From: Desulfuromonadales bacterium
GTDB taxonomy: Bacteria; Desulfobacterota; Desulfuromonadia; Desulfuromonadales; BM103
DNA: 64,000 bases
Direction: 5' to 3'
NCBI GenBank assembly: GCA_030145195.1
Contig: JAQYVY010000007.1
Span: 23,210 to 87,209 of the forward strand
Shown in pieces: positions 50,957 to 59,581 of the stretch; within the stretch, counting starts at the first letter, position 1, and each line of letters opens with the position of its first letter. A model generated the notes under the pieces. The model had not been told where the DNA came from and did not search any database. It saw nothing but the letters and a program-made list of their open reading frames with translations. Position numbers and translations under genes: made by a program.

Positions 50957-51691
50957 ATGGCCACCGCCCGCATCATGACATACAACATTCAACACTGCCG
51001 TGGCAGTGACGGTCAGGTGAATCCTGACCGGATTCTGAATGTGATCGCTGATGCGGCACCCGATATTATTGCTCTACAGGATGTCGGTGCGGTGTATCAT
51101 GCCGACATCCTGCCTTACATGGCTGAGCGTCTTGGCTTGGACGTCTACCGCGATGTCACCGGCGGATCGCTTGCGTTTCTTTCCTTTTATCATCTCAAAG
51201 CCGTGCAAAAGTTCGACCTTGGTTATGACGGCTATTGCCTCAAGGCTGACGTCGAACTTGGTGGAAAACGGCTGCACCTGCTCAACGTTTCTCTCGACAG
51301 CTTCCCGCGTTTTCGAAGTCACCAGATTGCACATCTACTCGGTCCAGAACTGCTCGGCAACCCTTCCATGATTTGTCCGGTGCTGATCGTTGGCGATTTT
51401 GCTGATTTTTTATGGGGAGCGGGGAATCTTGAGTTAGCATCAATGCTGCGTCGCACCCGGCGGCCTTTTTGGCGCGCCACCTACCCGGCGCGCTATCCCG
51501 TCTTTAGTCGCGACCGCGCATATTTACGTGGCGGGGTGCGGATTCTGGAAGCTTCAATTAATCGCACCTTCCTTGCCCGCCAGGCCTCAAGTCACTTACC
51601 GCTGACGATGACGGTTCAGGTGACTGATACCCGCCGTTCGCTCCGTCTGACCAAGTTGGCTGGCGGCCGCATGGAGACCGCACCAGGTTAG
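50957..51691 (+). CDS. Endonuclease/exonuclease/phosphatase-fold protein with altered active site
   Basis: 244 residues. The N-terminus TARIMTYNIQHCRGSDGQ and DIIALQDVG place it in the EEP fold. Three usual catalytic motifs are changed: LQE to LQD, GDFN to GDFAD, and SDH to SSHLPL. The last 25 residues are a basic tail. It may be a phosphodiesterase with shifted chemistry, or inactive. GCAGG precedes ATG 50957. Lies between cyclophilin and nth, possibly in one transcript. Confidence 0.75.
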   Translation: MATARIMTYNIQHCRGSDGQVNPDRILNVIADAAPDIIALQDVGAVYHADILPYMAERLGLDVYRDVTGGSLAFLSFYHLKAVQKFDLGYDGYCLKADVELGGKRLHLLNVSLDSFPRFRSHQIAHLLGPELLGNPSMICPVLIVGDFADFLWGAGNLELASMLRRTRRPFWRATYPARYPVFSRDRAYLRGGVRILEASINRTFLARQASSHLPLTMTVQVTDTRRSLRLTKLAGGRMETAPG

Positions 51692-51712
51692 TCCTGGCCG
51701 CCTTATCTGCAA

Positions 51713-52366
51713 ATGAAAAGAACCCCCGTTTCACCGTTTGATGCCATCGAAAGTCTTGATCGTCTGGAGCAAGCTTACCCTGCAGCTCGTTGTGCCCTTA
51801 TATATGAGAACCCATGGCAGTTGCTGGTTGCAACGATCCTGTCGGCGCAGTGTACCGATGTGCGCGTCAACCAGGTGACCCCCTTACTTTTCCAATCTTT
51901 CCCCGAGCCTGGAAACCTGATTGTCGCTGAACAAAGGGAGGTCGAGAAACTGATCTATTCGACGGGGTTTTACCGAAATAAAGCAAAAAATCTGCTCGGT
52001 TGCGCCCGAGAATTGGTCCAAGCGCATGGCGGCAAGGTACCGCAGACCATGGATCAGTTAGTTGCTTTGCCGGGCGTTGGCCGCAAGACGGCCAATGTGG
52101 TGCTCGGCAATGCCTTTGGAGTTCCTGGGATGGTGGTCGATACACATGTTGGGCGGATTTCCTGGAGACTGGGTTGGGCCTCGGCTCGTACGCCGGAAGG
52201 AATTGAACAGGAACTTTGCACGCTGCTGCCAAGAGAGCGCTGGACGCAGGCTGCACATGTGCTGATTTTTCACGGGCGACAATGCTGCCGAGCGCAGACC
52301 GCCTGCTGCTCAGCTTGCCCGGTGGTTGAACGTTGTCCGCAGCTTGGGGTACGACGACAAAAATGA
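51713..52366 (+). CDS. nth: Endonuclease III
   Basis: 217 residues. Helix-hairpin-helix LPGVGRKTANVVLG with the catalytic Lys, VVDTHVGRISWRLG with the catalytic Asp, and a C-terminal 4Fe-4S site in Cys-x6-Cys-x2-Cys-x5-Cys spacing (within RQCCRAQTACCSACPVVERC). It removes oxidised pyrimidines and cuts AP sites. 21 bases after the EEP gene. Confidence 0.96.
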   Translation: MKRTPVSPFDAIESLDRLEQAYPAARCALIYENPWQLLVATILSAQCTDVRVNQVTPLLFQSFPEPGNLIVAEQREVEKLIYSTGFYRNKAKNLLGCARELVQAHGGKVPQTMDQLVALPGVGRKTANVVLGNAFGVPGMVVDTHVGRISWRLGWASARTPEGIEQELCTLLPRERWTQAAHVLIFHGRQCCRAQTACCSACPVVERCPQLGVRRQK

Positions 52367-52565
52367 CACTCCTGTGGTCCTTCTCTTCGATAAATCCGGC
52401 GGGTGCTGGAAGCGTCGAAGGCAAAGAGACGCAAGCGTTGTCGGTTTTAAAAACTCCTTTCTGCCAACTCAGGCGTATGCTTAAGCTAGGCATTGCGTCC
52501 TCTGCCGCCACGCGATAAAAGCTTTTTTGGGTTAAAGAACCAGAAAATGTGTTAGTTTTAACACC

Positions 52566-54302
52566 ATGCACGGAACGCTTTTGCCTATACTAATCGCACT
52601 GTCTTTTATCTTTATCGGCGCGCTACTTGGTGGTCGCCTCGCTTCCGTTTGCCATATCCCTCGTGTCACCGGTTACTTGATCACTGGCCTGCTGCTTGGC
52701 CCCTCCTTTGCCCACATCGCTGGCCTGCCGGTTTTTCTTCCCCTGGAAGTGCTGGAGGAATTACGACCGCTCTCCGAACTGGCTCTAGCTCTGATCTTGA
52801 TGCATATCGGCGGCCTGTTTGAACTTAGCCATCTGGATCGCTGGCGTCATCGTATCCTGTTTTTCTCGGGTAGCGAAATGTTGCTGACCTTCTCGTTGGT
52901 GGTTGGTTCGGTGTTAGCGGTCAATATGACCGTTGTGCAAAAAACGCTTCCGGGTTCGAGCCTCTGGCAGACCTCCATCGTTTTTGCTCTGTTCCTCGGG
53001 ATCATTGCGGTTGCAACCGCGCCTGCGGCAACCTTGATGGTGATTCGCGAATATGAGGCGGAAGGCCCCGTGACCAGCCTGGTGTTGACCTTAGTTGGTT
53101 TCAACAACCTGGTTTCTGTGCTTGGTTTTGCGGTGTTGGCACACATCTTTATTTTCCCAGGCGAAAACATGACAGTCCTCCTCTTGCGGATGGGTGGTCC
53201 CATTGTGGTCGGTGGTGTCATCGGCTTCGCCATGTCGGTGTGGGCGCAGCGGTTAGAACTGTCGAGTGAAAACAAGATTTTGGTTCTTGGCGGCATAGCC
53301 GTCAACCTTGCGATTTGCCGCCACTTGGGGATTGATCCTTTGTTGGCCAGTCTGGTGCTCGGGATGACGCTGGCAAACAGCTGCCCACGCTGGCATCGCC
53401 TCCAGGCGGATATTCGCGAAGTCGATTATCTGCTGTATGTGGCGTTCTTTGTTCTCGCCGGGGCCAATCTGCATATTGAAACCCTGACGCACATTGGTCT
53501 GCTCGGTGTTGCTTATGTGTTGGCGCGCACACTCGGCAAATGGCTCGGTGCTGCCATCGGCGCCCGGATCGGTGCTTTTGGTCAGCGGGAAAGAGCCTAT
53601 GTCGGTCTGACCCTGATGGCCCAGGCCGGGGTGGCGATCGGTTTGGCGGGGCAATTGTCCCAAAGCTGGCCTGAGGGGGGGCAATTAATTGAAACCGTGG
53701 TGCTCGGTTCGGTGGTCGTGTTTGAATTGATTGGACCTTTGGCGGTTCGACATGGGTTGGTGCGTTCCGGTGAGGTGCCGATTCTGGCTTTGCTGCAAAA
53801 GCGTGCCCCGGTCGGAGCCCTGGAAGGGATGCACAATGTCGTGCAACACTTTCGCACCTCGCTGGGGATCCCGGTCGGGCATCAGCTTAAAGATCCGGGC
53901 GATATTCTGGTGCGGCATATCATGCGGCAGAATGTGGAAACGGTTTTGCACAGCACCCCGTACTATGCGCTGCTCAAATATATTGCCCACAGTCGCTATG
54001 ATCGTTTCCCGGTGGTTGATGACGGGAACCGGTTTGTCGGAATGATCGATTATACCGAGATCCGGAATTTGCTGTTCGAGCCAGCTCTAGTGCCGCTGGT
54101 GGTTGCTGGTGACCTGACCTCATCGGCACAGAATGCGCTTAATCCAGATCAACCTTTGCGCGAAGCCCTGAAAACACTGCAACTGCACCGTAATATCAGC
54201 TACTTCCCTGTCATTGATGCCAATGACTCACAAAAACTGGTTGGCATCCTTAACCAGAATGATGTGCTGGCGGCCTTCCGGCGACTGGGACAGGATGCTT
54301 AA
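52566..54302 (+). CDS. Cation:proton antiporter with CBS pair
   Basis: 578 residues. The first 390 or so hold 11-13 membrane helices of the Kef/NhaP (CPA2) type, starting LPILIALSFIFIGALLGGRLA and including LATPAATLMVIREY-like motif VATAPAATLMVIREYEAEG. From about 440 two CBS domains follow (VRHIMRQNVETVL..YDRFPVVDDGNRFVGMIDYTEI; DQPLREALKTLQLHRNISYFPVIDANDSQKLVGILNQNDVL), which normally sense adenine nucleotides. No RCK domain. The 52367-52565 gap before it holds no gene. Confidence 0.88.
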   Translation: MHGTLLPILIALSFIFIGALLGGRLASVCHIPRVTGYLITGLLLGPSFAHIAGLPVFLPLEVLEELRPLSELALALILMHIGGLFELSHLDRWRHRILFFSGSEMLLTFSLVVGSVLAVNMTVVQKTLPGSSLWQTSIVFALFLGIIAVATAPAATLMVIREYEAEGPVTSLVLTLVGFNNLVSVLGFAVLAHIFIFPGENMTVLLLRMGGPIVVGGVIGFAMSVWAQRLELSSENKILVLGGIAVNLAICRHLGIDPLLASLVLGMTLANSCPRWHRLQADIREVDYLLYVAFFVLAGANLHIETLTHIGLLGVAYVLARTLGKWLGAAIGARIGAFGQRERAYVGLTLMAQAGVAIGLAGQLSQSWPEGGQLIETVVLGSVVVFELIGPLAVRHGLVRSGEVPILALLQKRAPVGALEGMHNVVQHFRTSLGIPVGHQLKDPGDILVRHIMRQNVETVLHSTPYYALLKYIAHSRYDRFPVVDDGNRFVGMIDYTEIRNLLFEPALVPLVVAGDLTSSAQNALNPDQPLREALKTLQLHRNISYFPVIDANDSQKLVGILNQNDVLAAFRRLGQDA

Positions 54303-54407
54303 CCGTTCAACAAAGATAACCTCTTAGCCTTTATCTCCTCTGGCAGTGTCGTCAGGTCGTGCTCGTTTTCACGCGGCAGGACCACGCGAGTGATGCCCAC
54401 CCGCCGT
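54299..54407 (-). pseudogene. C-terminal fragment of a Lon protease
   Basis: Reading the minus strand gives RRVGITRVVLPRENEHDL and TTLPEEIKAKR before a stop, which follows the Lon C-terminal pattern (AAHR.GI..V.(L/I)P.EN..DL..IP). Only about 35 codons match; the frame upstream (towards 54490) has no Lon similarity. It is a relic with no start. The whole gap 54303-54494 has no intact gene. Confidence 0.55.
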
Positions 54408-54494
54408 GTGAACTTCAAGGGCCGTCCATGAAAGAATGAGTTGCCTCTGTTGGAGTTTCAGGCCACGCACAACGACCCCCCTCCCCGACATAAA

Positions 54495-55319
54495 TTATTT
54501 TACTTCAGGTGGTTTATATAACTTTGGCGGGGGCAGTTTGTGTTGCCAGAAACGCTTGGCGCACCAAAGAGCGACCAAGTAAAGAAACGCCAGTGGCGTG
54601 TAGCGAAAGAGAAAGGTAACCTGCAGCGATGTCTCGATATCAAGTCTGACAACATAATAGAACGCGAGGATTAAATACGGAAAGATAGGGATAATCGCAA
54701 GTTCACGCCAGCGATAATGATAACGCCATAACATGTGCAATTGCAGCAAGATGTAGGCAGGAAAAGAAAGGATGCTCAGTAAAAAAATAATATCGTGAAG
54801 GAGTTCATGTTTTTGCGGAGAGGGATCATAGACAAAATCTATTTTACGCCGTTCAGACTTGATTAAGGTGTTCACCCATGCTGCCAGTACTCTAGGTTCC
54901 GCTACGACAGTCCCTTGCCACGTTATATTTACGCTTTCTGTCAACTGGAAAAGTTCCTGCCAGCCTTCATTCAAGACTGTGACTCTGATAGCGTCAATAT
55001 GGGTTGGGTTGTTGTAACTGACCCAGACCAAGGCCTCGCCAGTGCCTGTTGCATGCAGAGCCGCCGGACTTTGGGTCGTCCCAACCACCAAGGGCAGACC
55101 CTTGCGTTCTGCTATCGCCTGGAAACGTAAAGGGCTGTCGCTCTCATAACGAATCCGAGCGTACAGCTTGTCATCTTTACCCAGCGTCGATTCAACCCCA
55201 GGATCCAGGTTAACAATAGTGACAAGAAGCTTGTCAGTCGCCTGGGCAAGGCTTATCGCGCCAAGCATGAAACTGAGCAAAAGAGCTATGACCGCGAACA
55301 TTGTTTTAAGGTAAGTCAT
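54495..55319 (-). CDS. Secreted/membrane protein with C-terminal helices, function unknown
   Basis: 274 residues from ATG 55319. A signal peptide (TYLKTMFAVIALLLSFMLGAISLAQA) is followed by about 150 periplasmic residues with beta character (DKLLVTIVNLDPGVESTLGKDDKLYARIRYES) and by three C-terminal membrane helices (HDIIFLLSILSFPAYILLQL, LAIIPIFPYLILAFYYVV, YTPLAFLYLVALWCAKRFW). Ends in a proline-rich basic tail. Family not recognised. It stands alone. Confidence 0.65.
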   Translation of the reverse strand: MTYLKTMFAVIALLLSFMLGAISLAQATDKLLVTIVNLDPGVESTLGKDDKLYARIRYESDSPLRFQAIAERKGLPLVVGTTQSPAALHATGTGEALVWVSYNNPTHIDAIRVTVLNEGWQELFQLTESVNITWQGTVVAEPRVLAAWVNTLIKSERRKIDFVYDPSPQKHELLHDIIFLLSILSFPAYILLQLHMLWRYHYRWRELAIIPIFPYLILAFYYVVRLDIETSLQVTFLFRYTPLAFLYLVALWCAKRFWQHKLPPPKLYKPPEVK

Positions 55320-55591
55320 CGTTGTTTTCTCTTGATGCGGGGGAAACAAATTTCCAGCTTCATTAGAAGTATACCTTGAAACGTTGAAGGCATCCTTAAA
55401 TTCTTGGATTTCATAGTGATAAAAGATAATGATATTTTATTCTTCTTGCCGATAAAGGTCGTTTCGGTAGTGTCGAATTGCATGAGAACCAAGGACCATA
55501 GGCCATAGCCCATATGCCAGAGACTGAAGGCTTCATGGGGAGTCCGAAACCCGAGGCCCGTTAAGACTCTGTTGGTTCGGCCCTTTAGCCG

Positions 55592-55615
55592 CCGGCCTTT
55601 GCTTTGCCGGTTTTT
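55592..55615 (+). terminator. Small hairpin with T-run in the peroxiredoxin leader
   Basis: CCGGC (55592-55596) and GCCGG (55606-55610) with a 9-base loop, followed by TTTTT (55611-55615), 34 bases before the peroxiredoxin start. It could end read-through or act as an attenuator. The rest of 55350-55591 shows no gene. Confidence 0.4.
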
Positions 55616-55648
55616 GAGTTATAGTTCCATAAAGATAAGGAGGCAATT

Positions 55649-56128
55649 ATGAAACGGATGATTCGTGCTGGCATTGCCATCGCGGCAACGCTGCTGGCAT
55701 CAAAAGTTGCGGCCCTTGAAATCAACGCTCCGGCACCGGATTTTACGGCATCATCCACCCGGGGCGAAATGACCCTGAGTGAACTATGGGCGAAGGGCCC
55801 GGTGATTTTGGCTTATTACTATGCCGACTTCACCTCGGGCTGAACCAGTGAAATGAAGGCCTTTCAAAACGACATAGCGCGTTTTGAAAAGTTGAACGTC
55901 CAGGTTCTGGGCGTCAGTTCGAACTCGCTGGAAACCCACCAGGCCTTTTCTGAGCAACTTGGCCTCAGCTTTCCTCTCGTCGTTGATGACGGCAGCATCC
56001 GAAAGCTCTATGGAAGCGGCCGGGTGACCACTCTGATCGACCAGCAGGGGGTTGTTCGTTATGTCCACAAAGGCATGCCGGACAACGAAAAGCTACTGCA
56101 GGAAGTCAACAAAGTACAGAGGGAATAG
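55649..56128 (+). CDS. Periplasmic selenocysteine-containing peroxiredoxin
   Basis: 159 residues if the in-frame TGA at 55841-55843 is read as selenocysteine (residue 65). AAGGAGG precedes ATG 55649. A signal peptide (MKRMIRAGIAIAATLLASKVAA) leads to an AhpC/TSA thioredoxin fold: APAPDFTASSTRGEMTLSEL, then YYADFTSG-U-TSEMKAF, where U replaces the peroxidatic Cys of the family (FTPGCTxE), then VQVLGVSSNSLETHQAFSEQ and VTTLIDQQGVVRYVHKG. Similarity continues in the same frame on both sides of the TGA with no indel, so neither a frameshift nor two genes is needed. It would reduce peroxides in the periplasm. Confidence 0.85.
55861..55891 (+). promoter_or_regulatory. Candidate bacterial SECIS element
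   Basis: TTTCAAAACG (55862-55871) pairs perfectly over 10 bp with CGTTTTGAAA (55880-55889) around ACATAGCG, inside the coding sequence. The apical loop starts 28 bases after the TGA, within the 16-37 base range known for bacterial SECIS hairpins. With the closing G-C pair open, the loop begins with G, as in the consensus. Confidence 0.6.
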
Positions 56129-56190
56129 ACGCCCTGCCGTTGTAATCAGGGGAGTAAGGTGTTCAACAACCACAAGTCCAGAGGAGCCAC

Positions 56191-56652
56191 ATGACGACGG
56201 ATGCAGAAGAATGGCAGCTGGTTCTCAAGCTGCTCAATGAACAATCTTTCGGCGTTTTGGGTACCAACCACAAGGGCCATCCCTATGCCAGCCTGGTCGC
56301 TTTCACCGTCACCGCCGAGGCACGGTTTCTTTATTTCGCGACAACCCGCGCGACCCGGAAATACCTTAACCTGGCAGCCGATGGCCAGATTTCCTTGTTG
56401 GTCGATAATCGCACCAGTCAGGCTCTGACCCTTTATGAGGCGGCGGCAGTAACCGCCTACGGCTCGGCAACAGAAGTCGCGGTCGCCGAACACGCAGAAG
56501 TTCTGGAGAGCTACCTGGTCAGGCACCCGCAGTTGCAAAGCTTTGTTTCGTCACCAACCACGGCCATCTTCCGCATCGAAGTCGAGAGCTATCACCTGGT
56601 CCAGCGCTTCCAGAACGTGACCGAATTCCGGATGAACCGATGCACTGGCTGA
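56191..56652 (+). CDS. Pyridoxamine 5'-phosphate oxidase-family flavin-binding protein
   Basis: 153 residues with AGAGGAGC before ATG 56191. The split-barrel FMN-binding fold is recognised from FGVLGTNHKGHPYASLVAFT, FLYFATTRATRKYLNLAADGQISLLVDNR and TAYGSATEV. Members bind FMN, F420 or haem; the substrate is open. Its end overlaps the start of the next gene by 13 bases, so the two are coupled. Confidence 0.82.
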   Translation: MTTDAEEWQLVLKLLNEQSFGVLGTNHKGHPYASLVAFTVTAEARFLYFATTRATRKYLNLAADGQISLLVDNRTSQALTLYEAAAVTAYGSATEVAVAEHAEVLESYLVRHPQLQSFVSSPTTAIFRIEVESYHLVQRFQNVTEFRMNRCTG

Positions 56653-58802
56653 TACCTTTTACAAAGCTCAGCCAGGAGACCGCCAAAACCCTTGGCGGCA
56701 AAGCCCTGATGCTGGCTCGTCTGCAGCAAGAAGGCTTTATGGTCCCGGACGGATACTGTCTGCCGGCCGATGTCTATCATGAGTTCCTGGCGGAAACAGG
56801 CCTCGACGCGTTTATTGCCATGGAGCTGCAGCGTAAGGATTTCCGTGAGATGCGCTGGGAGGAACTTTGGGATGTCTCCCTGCGGATTCGCAACCACTTC
56901 GCCAGTCGCGCCTGGCCGCAGGCGATGAAGGATAAGCTGCTCAATGACTTGTGCGCAGGGCCAGCCAACTGGCCCGCGGTGGCAGTCCGCTCCACGGCTC
57001 CCGGAGAAGATTCCGCAAGCCAGTCGTTTGCGGGTCTGCACGAAAGCCGCATCATGCTGCAGGGTGCAGAGGCCATCCTGGAAGCCATTCGGATTGTTTG
57101 GGCCTCTCTCTGGTCAGATGGAGCGCTGCTCTACCGGCACGAGCTTGACCTGCAGCCGGGGACGAGCGGTATGGCCGTGATCATCCAGGAGATGGTGGTC
57201 GGAGACGTCTCCGGGGTTCTCTTCACCCGAGCCCCTCAGGACAGTAGCGTCATGATGGCCGAGGCGGTCTGGGGTCTGAACCAGGCGCTTGTCGATGGCA
57301 CCATTGAGCCTGACCGCTGGCAATTCAGTCGTGCCACAGGCGCTGTGACCGACAAGCACAGAGTTGTTCACAGCTTGGCGCTGCGGCCTACCACACATGG
57401 CACCGAGTTGACTCCTCTGGACAAAGGGCAAAGTGAGAAATCACCTTTTGATGCCACGCTTTGCCGGCAGCTGTTCGAGACCGGCGGTCAACTGGAAACT
57501 CTCCTCGGTGCAGCGCTCGATATCGAATGGACCTATTCTGACCAGCGCCTGCATATTCTTCAGGTGCGCCCGATCACAGCAGCTTTGCGCTCCGAAGCTG
57601 GTGATGAACGGCCCTGGTATCTAAGCCTCCATCGTAGCCTCGATAATCTTGAAGCCTTGCGCACAGAACTTGAACAGCAGATATTGCCGGGAATGGATCA
57701 CGACGCAGAAGCGATGAGAACCGTCGAACTGGCTCAGCTGACCAACTTGGAGCTGGCCGAGGAGTATCGCCGCCGCAGTCGAATTCTCGACAAATGGCTG
57801 AGCGCCTATAAAGAAAAGTGCATTCCGATGGCCCACGGCTTGCGACTGTTTGGTGAGTTTTACAATGATCTCATCAAGCCTGAAGACCCGCACGAGTTCG
57901 TTGGCCTGTTGCATTCGGATGATTTGCTCGCGGTAAAACGCAACCGGCAGCTGCGCGAGATGGCAGAGTTGCTGCGCAAGGACGCTCGCCTTCTGCAGCA
58001 GCTTAAGGACCGCGGCGAGCTTCCCGACAGGAGCCCGCTGAAATTGATGCTCGAAGCGTTTAACCGAGAATACAGCGGTATCAGCTGGGTTGTGCACGAG
58101 GAGTTGGACCTCATCTCCTGGCTGGTGAAGCTGGCCGAACAGGAAGACACTGACAAAAGCCAGCGCTTACAACCGATAGACAAGCAGCAAGCCTTTTTCG
58201 ACCAGGTTCCTGAAGCGGAACGCGGCATGGCAGAGCGCATTCTGGCCGTTGCCAAAGCCAGCTACCTGCTACGAGACAATGACAATCTCTATCTGGGAAA
58301 AGTCAGGGCTGGCGTTGTCGGCACCGAGCAGGAAATTCGCAAACGGATCGATACCGGGGCGTCAGCAGGACTTGATAAGCTTCTGCCCGAAGCGACAGAG
58401 AGCAAAAAACCCTTTTCAAGGGATGAAACCCAGCAAGAAGAGGTCGAAAGAGCCGGCAACTGGCAAATCGCCAGGCAACTGGTTGGTCAACCGGCAGGAC
58501 CCGGAGTCAGTTCCGGTCCGGCCAGGGTTTTGAACAATGCAAGCGTCCTGACCGATTTTAAAGCCGGAGAGGTGTTGGTCTGCGACGCCATCGAGCCAAA
58601 CATGACCTTTTTGGCGCCGTTGGCCGCAGCAATCGTCGAACGCCGCGGCGGCATGCTGGTCCATGGCGCGATCATTGCCCGTGAATACGGGATCCCTTGC
58701 GTCACCGGCATCCCGGATGCAACCCGACTCATCAAGCCCGGAGATTATCTTACCGTTGACGGTTATCTCGGTATTGTCACGATTGATCGAAGCGACGGCT
58801 GA
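56640..58802 (+). CDS. PEP-synthase/PPDK-like phosphotransferase with rifampin-phosphotransferase layout
   Basis: 720 residues. Residues 1-310 are the PPDK N-terminal ATP-grasp domain (TLGGKALMLARLQQEGFMVPDGYCL; VAVRSTAPGEDSASQSFAGLHES; EWTYSDQRLHILQVRPI). A helical middle part (about 330-630) replaces the expected PEP-binding barrel. The C-terminal His domain reads GGMLVHGAIIAREYGIPCVTGI (about 665-686), with the catalytic His but without the usual Thr-Ser before it. This three-part build is that of rifampin phosphotransferase and relatives, which pass phosphate from ATP to small molecules. Real substrate unknown. Confidence 0.78.
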   Translation: MHWLIPFTKLSQETAKTLGGKALMLARLQQEGFMVPDGYCLPADVYHEFLAETGLDAFIAMELQRKDFREMRWEELWDVSLRIRNHFASRAWPQAMKDKLLNDLCAGPANWPAVAVRSTAPGEDSASQSFAGLHESRIMLQGAEAILEAIRIVWASLWSDGALLYRHELDLQPGTSGMAVIIQEMVVGDVSGVLFTRAPQDSSVMMAEAVWGLNQALVDGTIEPDRWQFSRATGAVTDKHRVVHSLALRPTTHGTELTPLDKGQSEKSPFDATLCRQLFETGGQLETLLGAALDIEWTYSDQRLHILQVRPITAALRSEAGDERPWYLSLHRSLDNLEALRTELEQQILPGMDHDAEAMRTVELAQLTNLELAEEYRRRSRILDKWLSAYKEKCIPMAHGLRLFGEFYNDLIKPEDPHEFVGLLHSDDLLAVKRNRQLREMAELLRKDARLLQQLKDRGELPDRSPLKLMLEAFNREYSGISWVVHEELDLISWLVKLAEQEDTDKSQRLQPIDKQQAFFDQVPEAERGMAERILAVAKASYLLRDNDNLYLGKVRAGVVGTEQEIRKRIDTGASAGLDKLLPEATESKKPFSRDETQQEEVERAGNWQIARQLVGQPAGPGVSSGPARVLNNASVLTDFKAGEVLVCDAIEPNMTFLAPLAAAIVERRGGMLVHGAIIAREYGIPCVTGIPDATRLIKPGDYLTVDGYLGIVTIDRSDG

Positions 58803-58806
58803 ACTT

Positions 58807-59379
58807 TTAATCATTCTCCAACAAACGATTTCTGAAGTCTTTACTGATCGGCTCAGCGCCCAGCCAGATACCGAAATATGCCGCGGCGAAATCGGCGCCG
58901 GGAACGCTCCCCAAAGGCTGTTCGTTGAGTCTTAGCTCGGTGCCCTTTTCTGGAATATAATTGATGCTGTAGCGATCTCCGGGTTTTACATCCTGAAAGA
59001 AGCCATAAAAGGCCTGCAAGCGTTTTGCCAGAGACTGGTACTCTGCCGGCATGAGGTTGTCCTGCAGGAGCTTGTCCGAAGCCTCGGCAAAACCCTTGGC
59101 CTCGATCTCACGAAAATAGGCGAGCTCGAGTCGTTTCGCGACATCATTCGACCAGCCCTGTCCGCGAACGTCCGCGGGAAGGTATAAGGCCCCGGCGTAA
59201 ACATCAAACAACAGCGCCCAGGTCAAAACCGCGACGCCGTTAAGCTCAAGCTCGTTCTGGTCGACGACCAGAGAGTCACTGAAGCGAACGCCGTTGATCT
59301 CAACCGCTTGAGCCAGCCCCACCATCGTGACCAGCAGAACCACGAGCATGCAAAAGCTTTTGATATAACATTTCCCCAC
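58807..59379 (-). CDS. Periplasmic chalcone-isomerase-like protein
   Basis: 190 residues from GTG 59379, eight bases after AAGGAG; a longer frame to 59448 lacks a ribosome site. Signal peptide (SFCMLVVLLVTMVGLAQA), then the chalcone-isomerase-like fold: EINGVRFSDSLVV, LTWALLFDVYAGALYLP, LELAYFREIEAKGFAEAS, PGDRYSINYIPEKGTEL and FAAAYFGIWLGAEPISKDFRNRLL. Bacterial members bind fatty-acid-like ligands rather than chalcones. It is convergent with the PEP-synthase-like gene and divergent from a lipid-modification operon. Confidence 0.82.
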   Translation of the reverse strand: MGKCYIKSFCMLVVLLVTMVGLAQAVEINGVRFSDSLVVDQNELELNGVAVLTWALLFDVYAGALYLPADVRGQGWSNDVAKRLELAYFREIEAKGFAEASDKLLQDNLMPAEYQSLAKRLQAFYGFFQDVKPGDRYSINYIPEKGTELRLNEQPLGSVPGADFAAAYFGIWLGAEPISKDFRNRLLEND

Positions 59380-59581
59380 GTGTCTCACTCCTTTTCTCCT
59401 GTTGATGCGGCTTCTCCCATCATAACAGAGGCATGCCCCTCTCTGCACACAGGGGGCTCTTTAGAGTTATTTTTTTTGTTAAACCACCGGAAATATTGCG
59501 TTTTGTGAAAAACCGGCTAGACTTTTCATGGGAGTCGAATTGAGCTGTGGGCAAACCTTCTCAGAGCGAAGCGGACTTGCG

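Noticed and set aside
52367..52565. Second copy of the GCAAAGACGCAAAG repeat (GGCAAAGAGACGCAAGCG)
   Set aside because: Only one short word matches and no inverted arm was found, so chance cannot be excluded.
55649..56128. Two separate small genes or a pseudogene with a nonsense mutation
   Set aside because: The TGA falls exactly at the peroxidatic residue, the frame is unchanged on both sides, and a SECIS-like hairpin follows; selenocysteine is the simpler reading.
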